Source: Campylobacter concisus
Lineage (GTDB): Bacteria; Campylobacterota; Campylobacteria; Campylobacterales; Campylobacteraceae
NCBI RefSeq assembly: GCF_002165775.1
Contig: NZ_NDYP01000003.1
Span: 186,001-250,000 of the forward strand
Direction of reading: 5' to 3'
DNA length: 64,000 nt
In this document: positions 46,494 to 54,900 of the stretch, piece after piece
Layout: the number at the start of each line of letters is the position of its first letter
Numbering within the stretch: position 1 is the stretch's first letter
The notes under the pieces: generated by a model
Told to the model about the DNA's origin: nothing
Seen by the model: the letters and a program-made list of their open reading frames with translations, nothing else
The model's database searches: none
Made by a program: the position numbers and the translations under genes

Positions 46494-48595
46494 GTGAGAA
46501 AAACAAAATTTATTGCCATCTGCCTTAGCGCTTGCGTGGCAAATTCGCTCTTTGGAGCAGAGCATAAAGACAATAACGAAACAAAACTTGATGGCGTTGT
46601 AGTAAGTGCGAGTGGCTTTTCGCAGCAGATCAAAGAAGCTCCCGCAAGCATAAGCGTGATAAGTGGCGATGAGCTTACAAAAGATAGCTTTACTTCGCTT
46701 CACTCAATCGCTCAAAAAGTCCCAGGCGTAAATGTCGTTGGCGGTGAGGACGGGGCAGCTAGCGGTATCTCGATACGTGGCATGGAGAAGTCTCAAACGC
46801 TAGTTTTAATTGATGGCAAAAGGGTAAACTCAAGTAGCGCAAATCCAAAGGGCGGAGCAGGGGATATAAACTCAAATTTCATCCCACCAGCTGAAGCGAT
46901 CGAGCGTATAGAGGTCATCCGTGGTCCTATGAGCTCGCTTTATGGTAGCGACGCAGTTGGTGGCGTTATAAATATCATCACTAAAAAAGATTTTTCAAAA
47001 TTTAACGGCAACGTCGGCATCTCAACCACGATAAACACGCACAAAGGCATAGGTGATGGCAGACAAGGCGACTTTTATCTAAATTTACCTCTTTATAAAG
47101 AGCTTTTCGCACTTCAGCTTTGGGGATATAAAAAGCTAAGAGATGAAGATGGTTACATCGGTGGCTATCAAAAGAGCGATAAGAGAAATTTAAGCGCAAA
47201 ACTTTGGATCACGCCAGATGAACATAATAAATTTTACATCCTTGGCTCAAACGAAAGGCATGATTACTCACGTACAATTGGTAAGTCAGCCGATCCAGAT
47301 ATAAGAAAAAAGCTTTAAATGCATATGATTATGAGAAAAAGAGCTATGGCGTGGGCTATCTTGGCGAATTTGATAACCTAAATGCCGATATCAGCTACAT
47401 TTATGATCAGACACAAAGAACGAGCCTTTTTGATAAATTCATACCTGCAAAAGCTAAAAATCATAACTTTAACTCTAAATTTACAACGTTTTTTGGTGCG
47501 CATACACTCACTTTTGGCTATGACTTTAGCAAGCAAAATGTCGGCACTACCTTCATCGTCTCAAACGCCTCAAAAAATGGCCTTGAAAGCCCAAAAAGTT
47601 ACTCGATGAGCGAGCATGCAGGATTTATCGAGGATGAGTGGCAAATTTTAGAAGAGAAGCTATTTTTAACGCTTGGCTCAAGACTCACGCACAACGAATT
47701 TTTTGGTAACCACCTCTCGCCAAGAGCCTACCTAGTCTATAATGCCACAGATACGCTAAGTCTAAAAGGCGGCGTAGCAACTGGCTATAAAACGCCAAAT
47801 GTAAATCAAATTTCTCCTGCGGTTGGCACTATCCAAGGTGGCTGGAGAATAGTTGATTTTGGTAACAAAGATTTAAAACCAGAAAAAAGCATAACTTACG
47901 AAGTTGGAGCATATTATGACAATCAGGCTGATTTTAGAGGCTCGGTAACACTTTTTAAAAATGAATTTAAAGACAAGATCCTAGATACCGACGGCAGTAA
48001 TGTAAATAGAATTTCAGCCTTTGGTACTTGCTCAGGTGCGCCAAGTGTTAATTGCCCTGGCTGGGGAACTTACTTTAACATTGAGGGTGCGACCGTTTGG
48101 GGAGTGGAGCTAAGTGGCGACTATGACATCCTTTCAAACTTAAATCTAAGCTCAAATTACACCTATAATAAGTCAAAGATAAAAACTGGCAACCCAACAA
48201 TAAATACGCCAAGAGGCCCTATGAAATTTAGTGAGACAAATCTTGGCAGACTTGATGCAAAAAGCCTTACCGCAACGCCAGAGCACGCACTTCACGCCAC
48301 GTTTACTTATAAGCCTGTAAAAAGCGTTAAGACATTTTTTGGCGCAAACTATGAGAGCAAGCTTACTAGCGTGAAATTTGGCCCTGGTAACAAAGTTAGT
48401 GAAAATGACAAAAATTTACTCACATTTGATACAGGTGTAAGCTGGGAGGCAAATGAGCACCTAACGCTTAGCCTAAACGCCTACAATATCTTTGATAAAG
48501 TAAGATACGATGAGGCGCTAGCAGACGACGGCAACTACTACTGGTATCCGCAAGAGGGTAGGAGATTTTGGTTTAAGGTCGCTGCAAAATGGTAA
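46494..48595 (+). pseudogene. TonB-dependent siderophore receptor, interrupted by a -1 frameshift
   Basis: Outer-membrane ferric-siderophore receptor of about 700 residues, read in two frames. The first frame (46494-47318; GTG start behind aagga) has a signal peptide, a TonB-box-like KLDGVVVSA and the plug domain (IRGMEKSQTLVLIDGKRVN; RIEVIRGPMSSLYGSDAVGG; INIITKK). It stops just after IRKKL. The second frame (to 48595) continues the barrel without loss and ends in the aromatic KVAAKW typical of porin-type barrels. One extra A in the run 47306-47311 would give IRKKALNAYDYEKKSYGVGY and restore one ORF. The esterase gene overlaps the 3' end. Whether it is dead, phase-variable, slippage-read or a sequencing error cannot be told here. 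Confidence 0.85.
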
Positions 48596-49416
48596 GAGCG
48601 TTTAAATTTTTGCTTTTTACGCTTGGTATGGCACAGACTTTGCACGCAGGACCCAGCCAAACGCCTGAGCCACTTAGCCAAAAAGCTGCTAGTAAATTTG
48701 AAATTTCAACCTTTAAAATGAGCGCAAATGATGAAATTTATAAAATTTTCACAGCCAAGCTAAAGGGGCAAAATGAGTTTAAAAACGTGCTTTTCTTGCT
48801 TGATGCAAACGCCCAGTTCAACATGATATTAAATGAATTTGATGGCAACGCTGCACCACTAATAATAGGCATAGGATATGACAGCAACAAAAGCTACGAG
48901 GTGGAAAAACGCACAAGAGATCTTACGCCAAAAGCAAAGGGCGAGGAATTTGACAAAGGTGGCGGCGCAGATGAGTTTTACTATTTTTTGACAAGAAATT
49001 TAATGCCACTTATCGATCAAAAATTTAACGTGCAAGACCTCCCAAAAAGCCTTTATGGACACTCTTTTGGCGGTCTTTTTACGCTTTATGCCATGCTTAA
49101 AAATGAGAGTATTTTTCAAAATTTCTTTATCGCTTCACCATCTCTTTGGTGGGGCGAGTCTGAGATATTGAAACAAAACGTGAGTGAAGGTAAATTTAAA
49201 GAGAAACTAAAAGCTAAATTCGTCTTTCTTAGCGTTGGCGAGCTTGAAAAGAGAAAGGGCAAAACTGATAAAGCTGGCATTTTAAAGGCGAGCGATCTAG
49301 CCCAAATTTTAAAGCAAAGTGGGGTAAATTCTCACTTTGAGCTTTTTAAAAATGAAACCCATGGCAGCGTCATACCTCTAAATTTAAAAGAGCTTTTAAA
49401 ATATCTAAAGGATTAA
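48589..49416 (+). CDS. Periplasmic siderophore (trilactone) esterase, Cee/IroE-like
   Basis: Alpha/beta hydrolase of 275 residues with a Sec signal (FKFLLFTLGMAQTLHAG). It belongs with IroE/Fes-type esterases: LFLLDANAQFNMI, LIIGIGYDSNKSYEVEKRTRDLTP, nucleophile Ser in LYGHSFGGLFTLYAM, the ASPSLWWGE segment, and a late catalytic His in ETHGSVIPLN. Campylobacter uses a periplasmic esterase (Cee) to cleave enterobactin before uptake, so this gene suggests the adjacent receptor takes enterobactin-like trilactones. Its ATG overlaps the receptor stop by 7 bases; translation may depend on ribosomes finishing the receptor frame. Confidence 0.8.
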   Translation: MVRAFKFLLFTLGMAQTLHAGPSQTPEPLSQKAASKFEISTFKMSANDEIYKIFTAKLKGQNEFKNVLFLLDANAQFNMILNEFDGNAAPLIIGIGYDSNKSYEVEKRTRDLTPKAKGEEFDKGGGADEFYYFLTRNLMPLIDQKFNVQDLPKSLYGHSFGGLFTLYAMLKNESIFQNFFIASPSLWWGESEILKQNVSEGKFKEKLKAKFVFLSVGELEKRKGKTDKAGILKASDLAQILKQSGVNSHFELFKNETHGSVIPLNLKELLKYLKD

Positions 49417-49449
49417 AAATTTAAGGCTATTTTTGTTAAAATCCGCCGC

Positions 49450-49695
49450 ATGAGAGTAGATAAATTTTTAAACGTGGTAAATATAACCAAAAGGCGTGCC
49501 GTTAGCGAAGATATGTGCAAAAGCGGCGTTGTGAGCATAAACGGCGTGCAGGCAAAAGCGGCAAAAGACGTAAAGATAGGCGATGTTATCACTATCAAAT
49601 TTCTAGCTCGTGAGGCGAGATATGAGGTGCTAGCGATCCCAGCTACAAAAAGCATACCAAAAAGCGCTCAAAGCGAATATGTAAAAGAGCTTTGA
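49450..49695 (+). CDS. S4-domain RNA-binding protein
   Basis: An 81-residue protein that is almost entirely an S4 domain: MRVDKFLNVVNITKRRAVSED, SGVVSINGVQAKAAKDV and IGDVITIKFL. It resembles the heat-shock 50S-binding protein Hsp15 and RqcH-partner-type S4 proteins, which act on stalled ribosomes; the exact role is not certain. Its stop overlaps the tsaE ATG. It heads the tsaE-lptB-rpoN gene run. Confidence 0.85.
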   Translation: MRVDKFLNVVNITKRRAVSEDMCKSGVVSINGVQAKAAKDVKIGDVITIKFLAREARYEVLAIPATKSIPKSAQSEYVKEL

Positions 49696-50093
49696 TGGTT
49701 TTTGAGCTTTTAGAAAATGAGCTTAATGAGCTTGTGCAGGTGCTGCCAAAAAGTGGCGTGGTGCTACTAGGTGGCGATCTAGCAAGTGGTAAAACGACGC
49801 TTGTAAAGGCGATCATCAAGGCTCATGGCATAGAAGATAGCGTGACGTCGCCAACATTTTCTTTGATGCAAATTTATGGTAAAGATATCTACCACTACGA
49901 CATTTACCAGATCGGTTTTGACGGGATGGCAAAAAATGGCCTTTTTGAAAATTTATTTGAAGAGGGGCTTCATCTAGTAGAGTGGGGCGATGAAAATTTA
50001 GAAAAAGCTCTAAAGAAAAACGGCGAGAGCTATACGTTAGTAAAAATTTCTCTTAGCAAAAATGGTAGAAAATACGAGGTTATAAGTGCATAA
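49695..50093 (+). CDS. tsaE: tRNA threonylcarbamoyladenosine biosynthesis ATPase TsaE
   Basis: ATPase that activates the TsaB-TsaD complex in t6A37 synthesis. Walker A is LGGDLASGKTTLVKAI (about 26-41); SPTFSLMQIYG, YHYDIYQIG and LVEWGDENL are the other signature segments. I use the ATG at 49695 (TGATG coupling) over the TTG 3 bases upstream. The mtaB product encoded at 12-13 kb modifies t6A further, so the window carries two steps of ms2t6A formation. Confidence 0.95.
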   Translation: MVFELLENELNELVQVLPKSGVVLLGGDLASGKTTLVKAIIKAHGIEDSVTSPTFSLMQIYGKDIYHYDIYQIGFDGMAKNGLFENLFEEGLHLVEWGDENLEKALKKNGESYTLVKISLSKNGRKYEVISA

Positions 50094-50814
50094 ACTAGAA
50101 GTAAAAGATCTAAAAAAGACGATTAAAAAAAGTGAGATCATAAAAGGTATATCTTTAGAGGTAAATAGCGGCGAAGTCGTGGGACTTCTTGGACCAAATG
50201 GTGCTGGAAAGACGACCACTTTTTATATGATCTGTGGGCTCATCTCGCCAACTAGCGGAGATGTCTTTTTAAATGACGAAAAGATCACAAACGTCCCACT
50301 TCACAAAAGAGCGCACCTTGGTATTGGCTATTTGCCGCAAGAATCAAGCATATTTAAAGAGCTAAGTGTCGAAGAAAATTTACTTCTTGGCGCTGAAATT
50401 TTAAATCAAAGCAAAGAAGAGATATCTAAAAGAGTAAATGAGATGCTAAATATGCTAAACATCGAGCCTATCCGCCTAAGAAAGGGCGTTAGTCTAAGTG
50501 GTGGCGAGCGCAGACGCTGTGAGATCGCTAGAAGCCTCATCATAAAGCCAAAATTTTTGCTGCTTGATGAGCCATTTGCAGGCGTCGATCCTATTGCAGT
50601 TAGCGACATCCAAAGCATCGTTAGAGACCTTAAAAAGCTAGGTATCGGCGTTTTGATAACTGACCACAACGTCCGTGAGACACTAGCCATTTGCGACAGG
50701 GCCTACGTCATCAAAGATGGCTCACTTCTAGCAAGTGGCAGTGCGAGCGAAGTAGCAAACAATAAGCTTGTAAGAACGCACTATCTTGGCGAAGAATTTA
50801 AACTTCTTGAGTAG
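50086..50814 (+). CDS. lptB: Lipopolysaccharide export ABC ATPase LptB
   Basis: Cytoplasmic ATPase powering LPS extraction by LptFG. Walker A is LGPNGAGKTTTFYMI, the signature is LSGGERRRCEIAR, Walker B is FLLLDEPFAGVDP, and the switch His is in ITDHNVRETL. The GTG start at 50086 overlaps tsaE by 8 bases. The 242-residue length is normal. As in many bacteria it is followed directly by rpoN. Confidence 0.96.
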   Translation: MHKLEVKDLKKTIKKSEIIKGISLEVNSGEVVGLLGPNGAGKTTTFYMICGLISPTSGDVFLNDEKITNVPLHKRAHLGIGYLPQESSIFKELSVEENLLLGAEILNQSKEEISKRVNEMLNMLNIEPIRLRKGVSLSGGERRRCEIARSLIIKPKFLLLDEPFAGVDPIAVSDIQSIVRDLKKLGIGVLITDHNVRETLAICDRAYVIKDGSLLASGSASEVANNKLVRTHYLGEEFKLLE

Positions 50815-52068
50815 ATGATGCTAAGGCAAAAGCAAACTTTAGCGCCAAAGATTAAACTAAACCAAACGCTAAGAAGCTGGCTTCCCATCCTTCAAAGCGG
50901 ACTTGATGAGCTAAAAGAGACGCTCGAGCCTTTTATAAAAGACAATCCTTTTGCTACGATCACACATAAAAATTTAGAAAAAAACGAAAAAAAGCGAAAT
51001 TTTTTTGAGCAAGTCAGTAAAAATTCAGTAAGTGAGAGTATCGAGGCTTTAAGTATTTACAAAGAAAGCCTCTATGAAAAGCTAATTAGTCAAATCAATC
51101 CGCCACTTTTTCCCACGCAAAAGTCTCAGGATATCGCATATAAGATCATTGAGTGCTTGGATGATGAGGGCTATTTTTCTTATGATGATGAAATTTTTGC
51201 TGGCTTTAATGAGAGCGAAGTAGAGCGGGTTAGGGCGAGATTTGCCTACCTTGAGCCCTGTGGCGTGGGCGCAAAAGATGTCAAAGAGAGCTTTTTGTTT
51301 CAGTTAAGTGAGGCAGAGGCAAGCGATGAGATCATAGAGTGCACAAGAAAGATCATCTTAAATTTTGAAAATATAGAAAAGCTTAGAAAGCTAAAATTTT
51401 ACGACGACGCGCTAAAGATCATAAAAAAATTTAAAAATCCTCCGGCCATTGAATATCTTGAGGACGAAAAAGAGGCAGTGCCTGATATCTTCGTATTAAG
51501 CACAAGTAGCGGCATAAGCGTGCAGATAAATGATGAGTACTATCCAGAAATTTTGGTTGATACCGAGGGATTAGACGAAAAAGAGGCCTTTGTAAGCTCA
51601 CGCATAAAAGAGGCGAGCGAGCTCATAGACGCCCTTGAGATGAGAAAAGCGACGCTTTATAAGATAGGGCTCATGATAGTTGAGTATCAGTATGACTACT
51701 TTTTGGGTGGCGACATAAAGCCTATGAAGCTAAAAGACCTAGCAGACGAGCTTGGGCGCAATCCGTCAACCATCTCAAGAGCTATTGCAAATAAGTATCT
51801 AAGCTGTGCAAGGGGCACTATTGCACTTAAAAATTTCTTTGCAACTGGCTTTGACGAGGAGACTTCAAACGCTGCGATAAAAGAATTTTTACTAGAGCTC
51901 ATTAAAGGTGAAGATCGCAAAAAGCCACTTTCTGATCTAAAAATTCAAGAACTAATCCAAGCCAAATTTAACATCCAAATCGTTCGCCGAACCATCACAA
52001 AATACCGCAAAATTCTAAATATCGGCAGCTCAAGCCAGCGAAAAAGAGTCTATCAGATAAACGGCTAA
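50815..52068 (+). CDS. rpoN: RNA polymerase sigma-54 factor
   Basis: Alternative sigma factor; in Campylobacter it controls middle flagellar genes. Region I is the N-terminal RQKQTLAPKIKLNQTLRSWL, the core-binding region spans about 100-250, a helix-turn-helix lies near DLADELGRNPSTISRAI, and the RpoN box is seen as VRRTITKYRKILN near the end. At 417 residues it is a compact member. ATG abuts the lptB stop. Its stop directly abuts the stop of the convergent minus-strand gene, with no base between. Confidence 0.95.
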   Translation: MMLRQKQTLAPKIKLNQTLRSWLPILQSGLDELKETLEPFIKDNPFATITHKNLEKNEKKRNFFEQVSKNSVSESIEALSIYKESLYEKLISQINPPLFPTQKSQDIAYKIIECLDDEGYFSYDDEIFAGFNESEVERVRARFAYLEPCGVGAKDVKESFLFQLSEAEASDEIIECTRKIILNFENIEKLRKLKFYDDALKIIKKFKNPPAIEYLEDEKEAVPDIFVLSTSSGISVQINDEYYPEILVDTEGLDEKEAFVSSRIKEASELIDALEMRKATLYKIGLMIVEYQYDYFLGGDIKPMKLKDLADELGRNPSTISRAIANKYLSCARGTIALKNFFATGFDEETSNAAIKEFLLELIKGEDRKKPLSDLKIQELIQAKFNIQIVRRTITKYRKILNIGSSSQRKRVYQING

Positions 52069-52812
52069 CTACCACTCATTTACAGCAAAAAGTATGACCT
52101 TGTGCATCTGTGCAAAAAGCTCGTTGCTAAGCTCTTCGTACTCTTTGCCACGTTTTTTATATTGTGCCATGCCCGCTGCATCGTCGTTCCAAGAGCCCAT
52201 ACCGCCAAAGACATCAGCCAAGCTTGCCGCAGCAAAAAGGGCTAAATTTTTCTTTGGCATAAGCGGTGCATTAAATATCTTTTGATCATCATTGCTTGAA
52301 GATCTAAGTGATTTTAATGCCCTACGAAAACACTCACCAAAATTCTCACACTCTATCTCATCTGCAAAGGCCGCTATCTTGGTAAGTATGGCCATAAAAA
52401 CCTCTGTGTTGTCGCTAAAATTTTCTAAATTTACATCTTTTTCAAGACCTAATTCTTTATATATTATGTCCCAGCCTCTTTGGTCTTTGTTGTATTTCCA
52501 GTAGGGCACAAAGCAGCTTATGTGCTCTTTAAAAATACAAATGATCGATTTTGCGGTAGAGTTTGAAAAGCTAAGCAATAAACGTTCATTTGATGAGCCA
52601 GTTAAATTTGTAGCAAGTCTTACATCGCTTAATCCAAGTTTTAATGCGTGCTCAAACCACTCATTTACGCCATTTGCCCTATGGCCTGAGAGAAAGTGAA
52701 AATTTATACTATTTTCGTAGTTAGTGCCATTATATAGGATAGGAGAATTTGACTTTATGGCCTGCTTTGTGGCAACAATAATGGCGCATATATTAAACAT
52801 TTCACCATTCAT
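52069..52812 (-). CDS. Conserved-looking protein of unknown function
   Basis: About 247 residues from ATG 52812 (gggagcaaag ribosome binding site; the frame extends 10 codons further). No family recognised. It is soluble, without signal or membrane segment, and the pattern is mixed alpha/beta with aromatic-rich stretches (SINFHFLSGHRANGVNEW; FVPYWKYNKDQRGWDIIY). A C-terminal helical region begins NLALFAAASLADVFGGMGSW. It follows the J-domain gene by 38 bases and both share the same ribosome-binding-site style, so they may act together. Confidence 0.7.
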   Translation of the reverse strand: MNGEMFNICAIIVATKQAIKSNSPILYNGTNYENSINFHFLSGHRANGVNEWFEHALKLGLSDVRLATNLTGSSNERLLLSFSNSTAKSIICIFKEHISCFVPYWKYNKDQRGWDIIYKELGLEKDVNLENFSDNTEVFMAILTKIAAFADEIECENFGECFRRALKSLRSSSNDDQKIFNAPLMPKKNLALFAAASLADVFGGMGSWNDDAAGMAQYKKRGKEYEELSNELFAQMHKVILFAVNEW

Positions 52813-52850
52813 CTTTGCTCCCTTTAATAGCCCTTGTGGCAAGCCGTGCT

Positions 52851-53681
52851 CTAGCCAACCATCACAAAATTTTCTTGATTTTTAAAGTATGGTTTTAGGC
52901 TCTCATAAGCAGATTGAATATTTTTAAATTTCTTTGCGTATTCTTCTTGTATGAGAGGATTTTTGTTGGCATGCCTATCTGGGTGATAGATATTTACGAG
53001 CGAAAGGTAACTTTGTCTGATGGTTTCAAAGTCATCATTTTTTTTGCAACCCAAAATCCCAAAATTTTCCTCAAGCAAATTTGCAAGCACAGAAAATCTA
53101 CTTACAAATTTAGATGAGCTTTTTATTTTTATGCCTTGTTTAAAGGCTTTGTAGTCTTTTTCATCATAGATAAAATTTACGCTAAATTTTGGGTAGCTTC
53201 TTTTGTAGAGTAGTTTGTTTAATGTGTTTATGTCGTTGTCATTTGAGATGGTGATGTTTAAAAAATCATCATTTTTGCTAAAAGCAACATTGCTTTTTAC
53301 TAAACTCTCGCTGATGTAGCTAGCAAAATCTCTGCAAAGTGTATCTTTTAGTTCAAATTTGGCTTCATTTTTTACAAAATTTACATTTAGGCTAATGACT
53401 GGAGTTAGGGTATTTTTTTGAACAAAGCCAAGCTTTATGGTTTTATAGTTTGCAAAACGAATATCGAGCTTATCATCACTTTGCTTTTCATAAAGTTTTT
53501 TTATAAATTTTAAAAAGCACTTGCGTTGTGGGATCTCGCTCTCTTCGTAAAACGAAATAACCTTATTTTTATTAGATAAAATTTTTGTAAAATTTCTGCT
53601 TATCATATCTCTAAGCTCACGAAACAAAGCGTCATTATCAGTTAAAATGCTTAGAGATTCTAATGTTTGCGTAACTTTCAT
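52851..53681 (-). CDS. Protein with C-terminal J domain (DnaJ-like co-chaperone)
   Basis: The 276-residue protein has a J domain at about 205-270 (ILGCKKNDDFETIRQSYLSL, HPD in NIYHPDRHANKNPL, YAKKFKNIQSAYESL), which should stimulate a DnaK-type ATPase. The N-terminal ~200 residues are not recognised; they contain two similar-looking alpha/beta stretches and no zinc motif, so this is a specialised J protein, not DnaJ itself. The client is unknown. The downstream unknown gene may be a partner. Confidence 0.82.
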   Translation of the reverse strand: MKVTQTLESLSILTDNDALFRELRDMISRNFTKILSNKNKVISFYEESEIPQRKCFLKFIKKLYEKQSDDKLDIRFANYKTIKLGFVQKNTLTPVISLNVNFVKNEAKFELKDTLCRDFASYISESLVKSNVAFSKNDDFLNITISNDNDINTLNKLLYKRSYPKFSVNFIYDEKDYKAFKQGIKIKSSSKFVSRFSVLANLLEENFGILGCKKNDDFETIRQSYLSLVNIYHPDRHANKNPLIQEEYAKKFKNIQSAYESLKPYFKNQENFVMVG

Positions 53682-53731
53682 TGCCTACTCCACATAAAAT
53701 ATTACATGTTTTAGCAATAAGCATTCCAAAT

Positions 53732-53917
53732 TTATATTTTTCTTATATCTTGGCCTTTAATGTACTCTGCAAATTCGTTTTTTAGCTTATTTTCTTTATA
53801 TGAGATCGCCTCTTCTTTTGTATGAGAAACGGCTTCTTTTTGAGTTTTTTTGATCTCACCTTGCTCTTTAGTAAGTTCTTTTTTTATCTCTTTTAAACTA
53901 TCGAAAAAATCATTCAT
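53732..53917 (-). CDS. Small charged coiled-coil protein
   Basis: A 61-residue Lys/Glu-rich protein, predicted as one long helix or coiled coil (DFFDSLKEIKKELTKEQGEI, then KTQKEAVSHTKEEAISYKE). No family recognised. A good ribosome binding site (ggagcaaag) precedes the ATG, identical in spelling to that of the unknown gene at 52812. That and the codon pattern support a real gene. It is 50 bases upstream of the J-domain gene on the same strand. Confidence 0.7.
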   Translation of the reverse strand: MNDFFDSLKEIKKELTKEQGEIKKTQKEAVSHTKEEAISYKENKLKNEFAEYIKGQDIRKI

Positions 53918-54027
53918 CTTTGCTCCTTTTGTTTTTATCAGATTTTACTAAAACAGTTATAAAATTAAAATGAATACAATTTTTCTTTAAGGAAAGTTTG
54001 GCTAATATCTCGACTTAACTTTCTTGT

Positions 54028-54104
54028 GCGCTCGTAGCTCAGCTGGATAGAGCATTTGATTGCGGTTCAAAAGGTCAGAGATTCGAATTCTCTCGGGCGC
54101 ACCA
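54028..54104 (+). tRNA. tRNA-Arg (GCG)
   Basis: Complete cloverleaf. Acceptor GCGCTCG/CGGGCGC, D stem GCTC/GAGC, anticodon stem TTTGA/TCAAA with loop TTGCGGT, giving anticodon GCG at 54062-54064, T stem AGAGA/TCTCT with loop TTCGAAT, discriminator A, encoded CCA at 54102-54104. It reads CGC and CGU directly, unlike the A34 (inosine) form used by most bacteria. Confidence 0.95.
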
Positions 54105-54165
54105 TCTTAATGACAAACTTCATAATTTTTATAGTAAAATAAGCAAAAAAATTAAAAGAGAAAAA

Positions 54166-54900
54166 ATGGATTTTCAAAATATTCAAAAACAAATTTTAGT
54201 ACTAAAAGAGAGCTTGACAGCATTAGAACAAAATAGTGAGCACGAGATCGGCTTGGCAGTTGGGGTTGTTGAGTTTAATAAAAACGCTGACGAACTTAAA
54301 AAAAAGCTTACAAATTTAAAAGGTGAAAGCGATTTTTTTAAAAGTGTCTTCAATACAGAGGACTATTATGAAAACATTAGTACTTATTTGGAGCAGATAA
54401 AGAGAAGCTTAAATTATAAAATTGAAAAAAACGGGGTGAGCTTTAAGGCAAATGAAAATTTACAAGAAAGCTATGTTGCCATTTTAAATATAATAGAAAT
54501 TTTAGTAGCAGAATATCAAATACAAAACAAAAATAAAGCAAAAAATCTCTTTTCTAGGACAACAGATACTACTCAAATAAAATCAATACTTGCGGAGCTA
54601 AATACTCTACAAGAGCGTATACATAATGTTTTACATATTCATTCTAGGATAGTTTCAAATATTATTTTGCAAAATTTTAAGATAATTTATACGTTCTTTT
54701 ATAATTGTATTAAGGCTGCAAAGCAACGCAAAGATGAGCTTTTGCTAGTGGAGATCGCGGGTATAACTGACAAGATAATAACTATGATAAAACCGGTCTT
54801 TAGTGCAAAAATTTTAAATACAAATGAGCTTATTTATCATTACTTGATCTTTGAGCTAAAAGAACTAAAAGCTTGTGCGATAGGCGAGGAGCTAGTTTAA
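54166..54900 (+). CDS. Helical protein of unknown function
   Basis: A 244-residue soluble protein, almost entirely helical with coiled-coil character (IQKQILVLKESLTALEQNSE; NADELKKKLTNLKGE). No signal, membrane helix or known motif seen. It begins 61 bases after tRNA-Arg with an agagaaaaa leader and its 3' end overlaps the convergent murG by 9 bases. It could be a structural or partner-binding protein, but nothing in the sequence shows a function. Confidence 0.72.
   Translation: MDFQNIQKQILVLKESLTALEQNSEHEIGLAVGVVEFNKNADELKKKLTNLKGESDFFKSVFNTEDYYENISTYLEQIKRSLNYKIEKNGVSFKANENLQESYVAILNIIEILVAEYQIQNKNKAKNLFSRTTDTTQIKSILAELNTLQERIHNVLHIHSRIVSNIILQNFKIIYTFFYNCIKAAKQRKDELLLVEIAGITDKIITMIKPVFSAKILNTNELIYHYLIFELKELKACAIGEELV

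Noticed and set aside
47319..47350. A strong downstream stem that would make the receptor frameshift a classic programmed site
   Set aside because: No stable stem or pseudoknot with proper spacing was seen in the AT-rich sequence after the slippery heptamer, and no upstream Shine-Dalgarno, so programmed shifting is kept only as one option.
53991..54023. Inverted repeat gaaagtt/aactttc just before tRNA-Arg
   Set aside because: Only 7 bp with an 18-base loop in AT-rich DNA; a chance match is likely.
54001..54165. tRNA-Arg as an integration (att) site for a mobile element
   Set aside because: No integrase, no repeated tRNA 3' end and no composition shift is seen around it.
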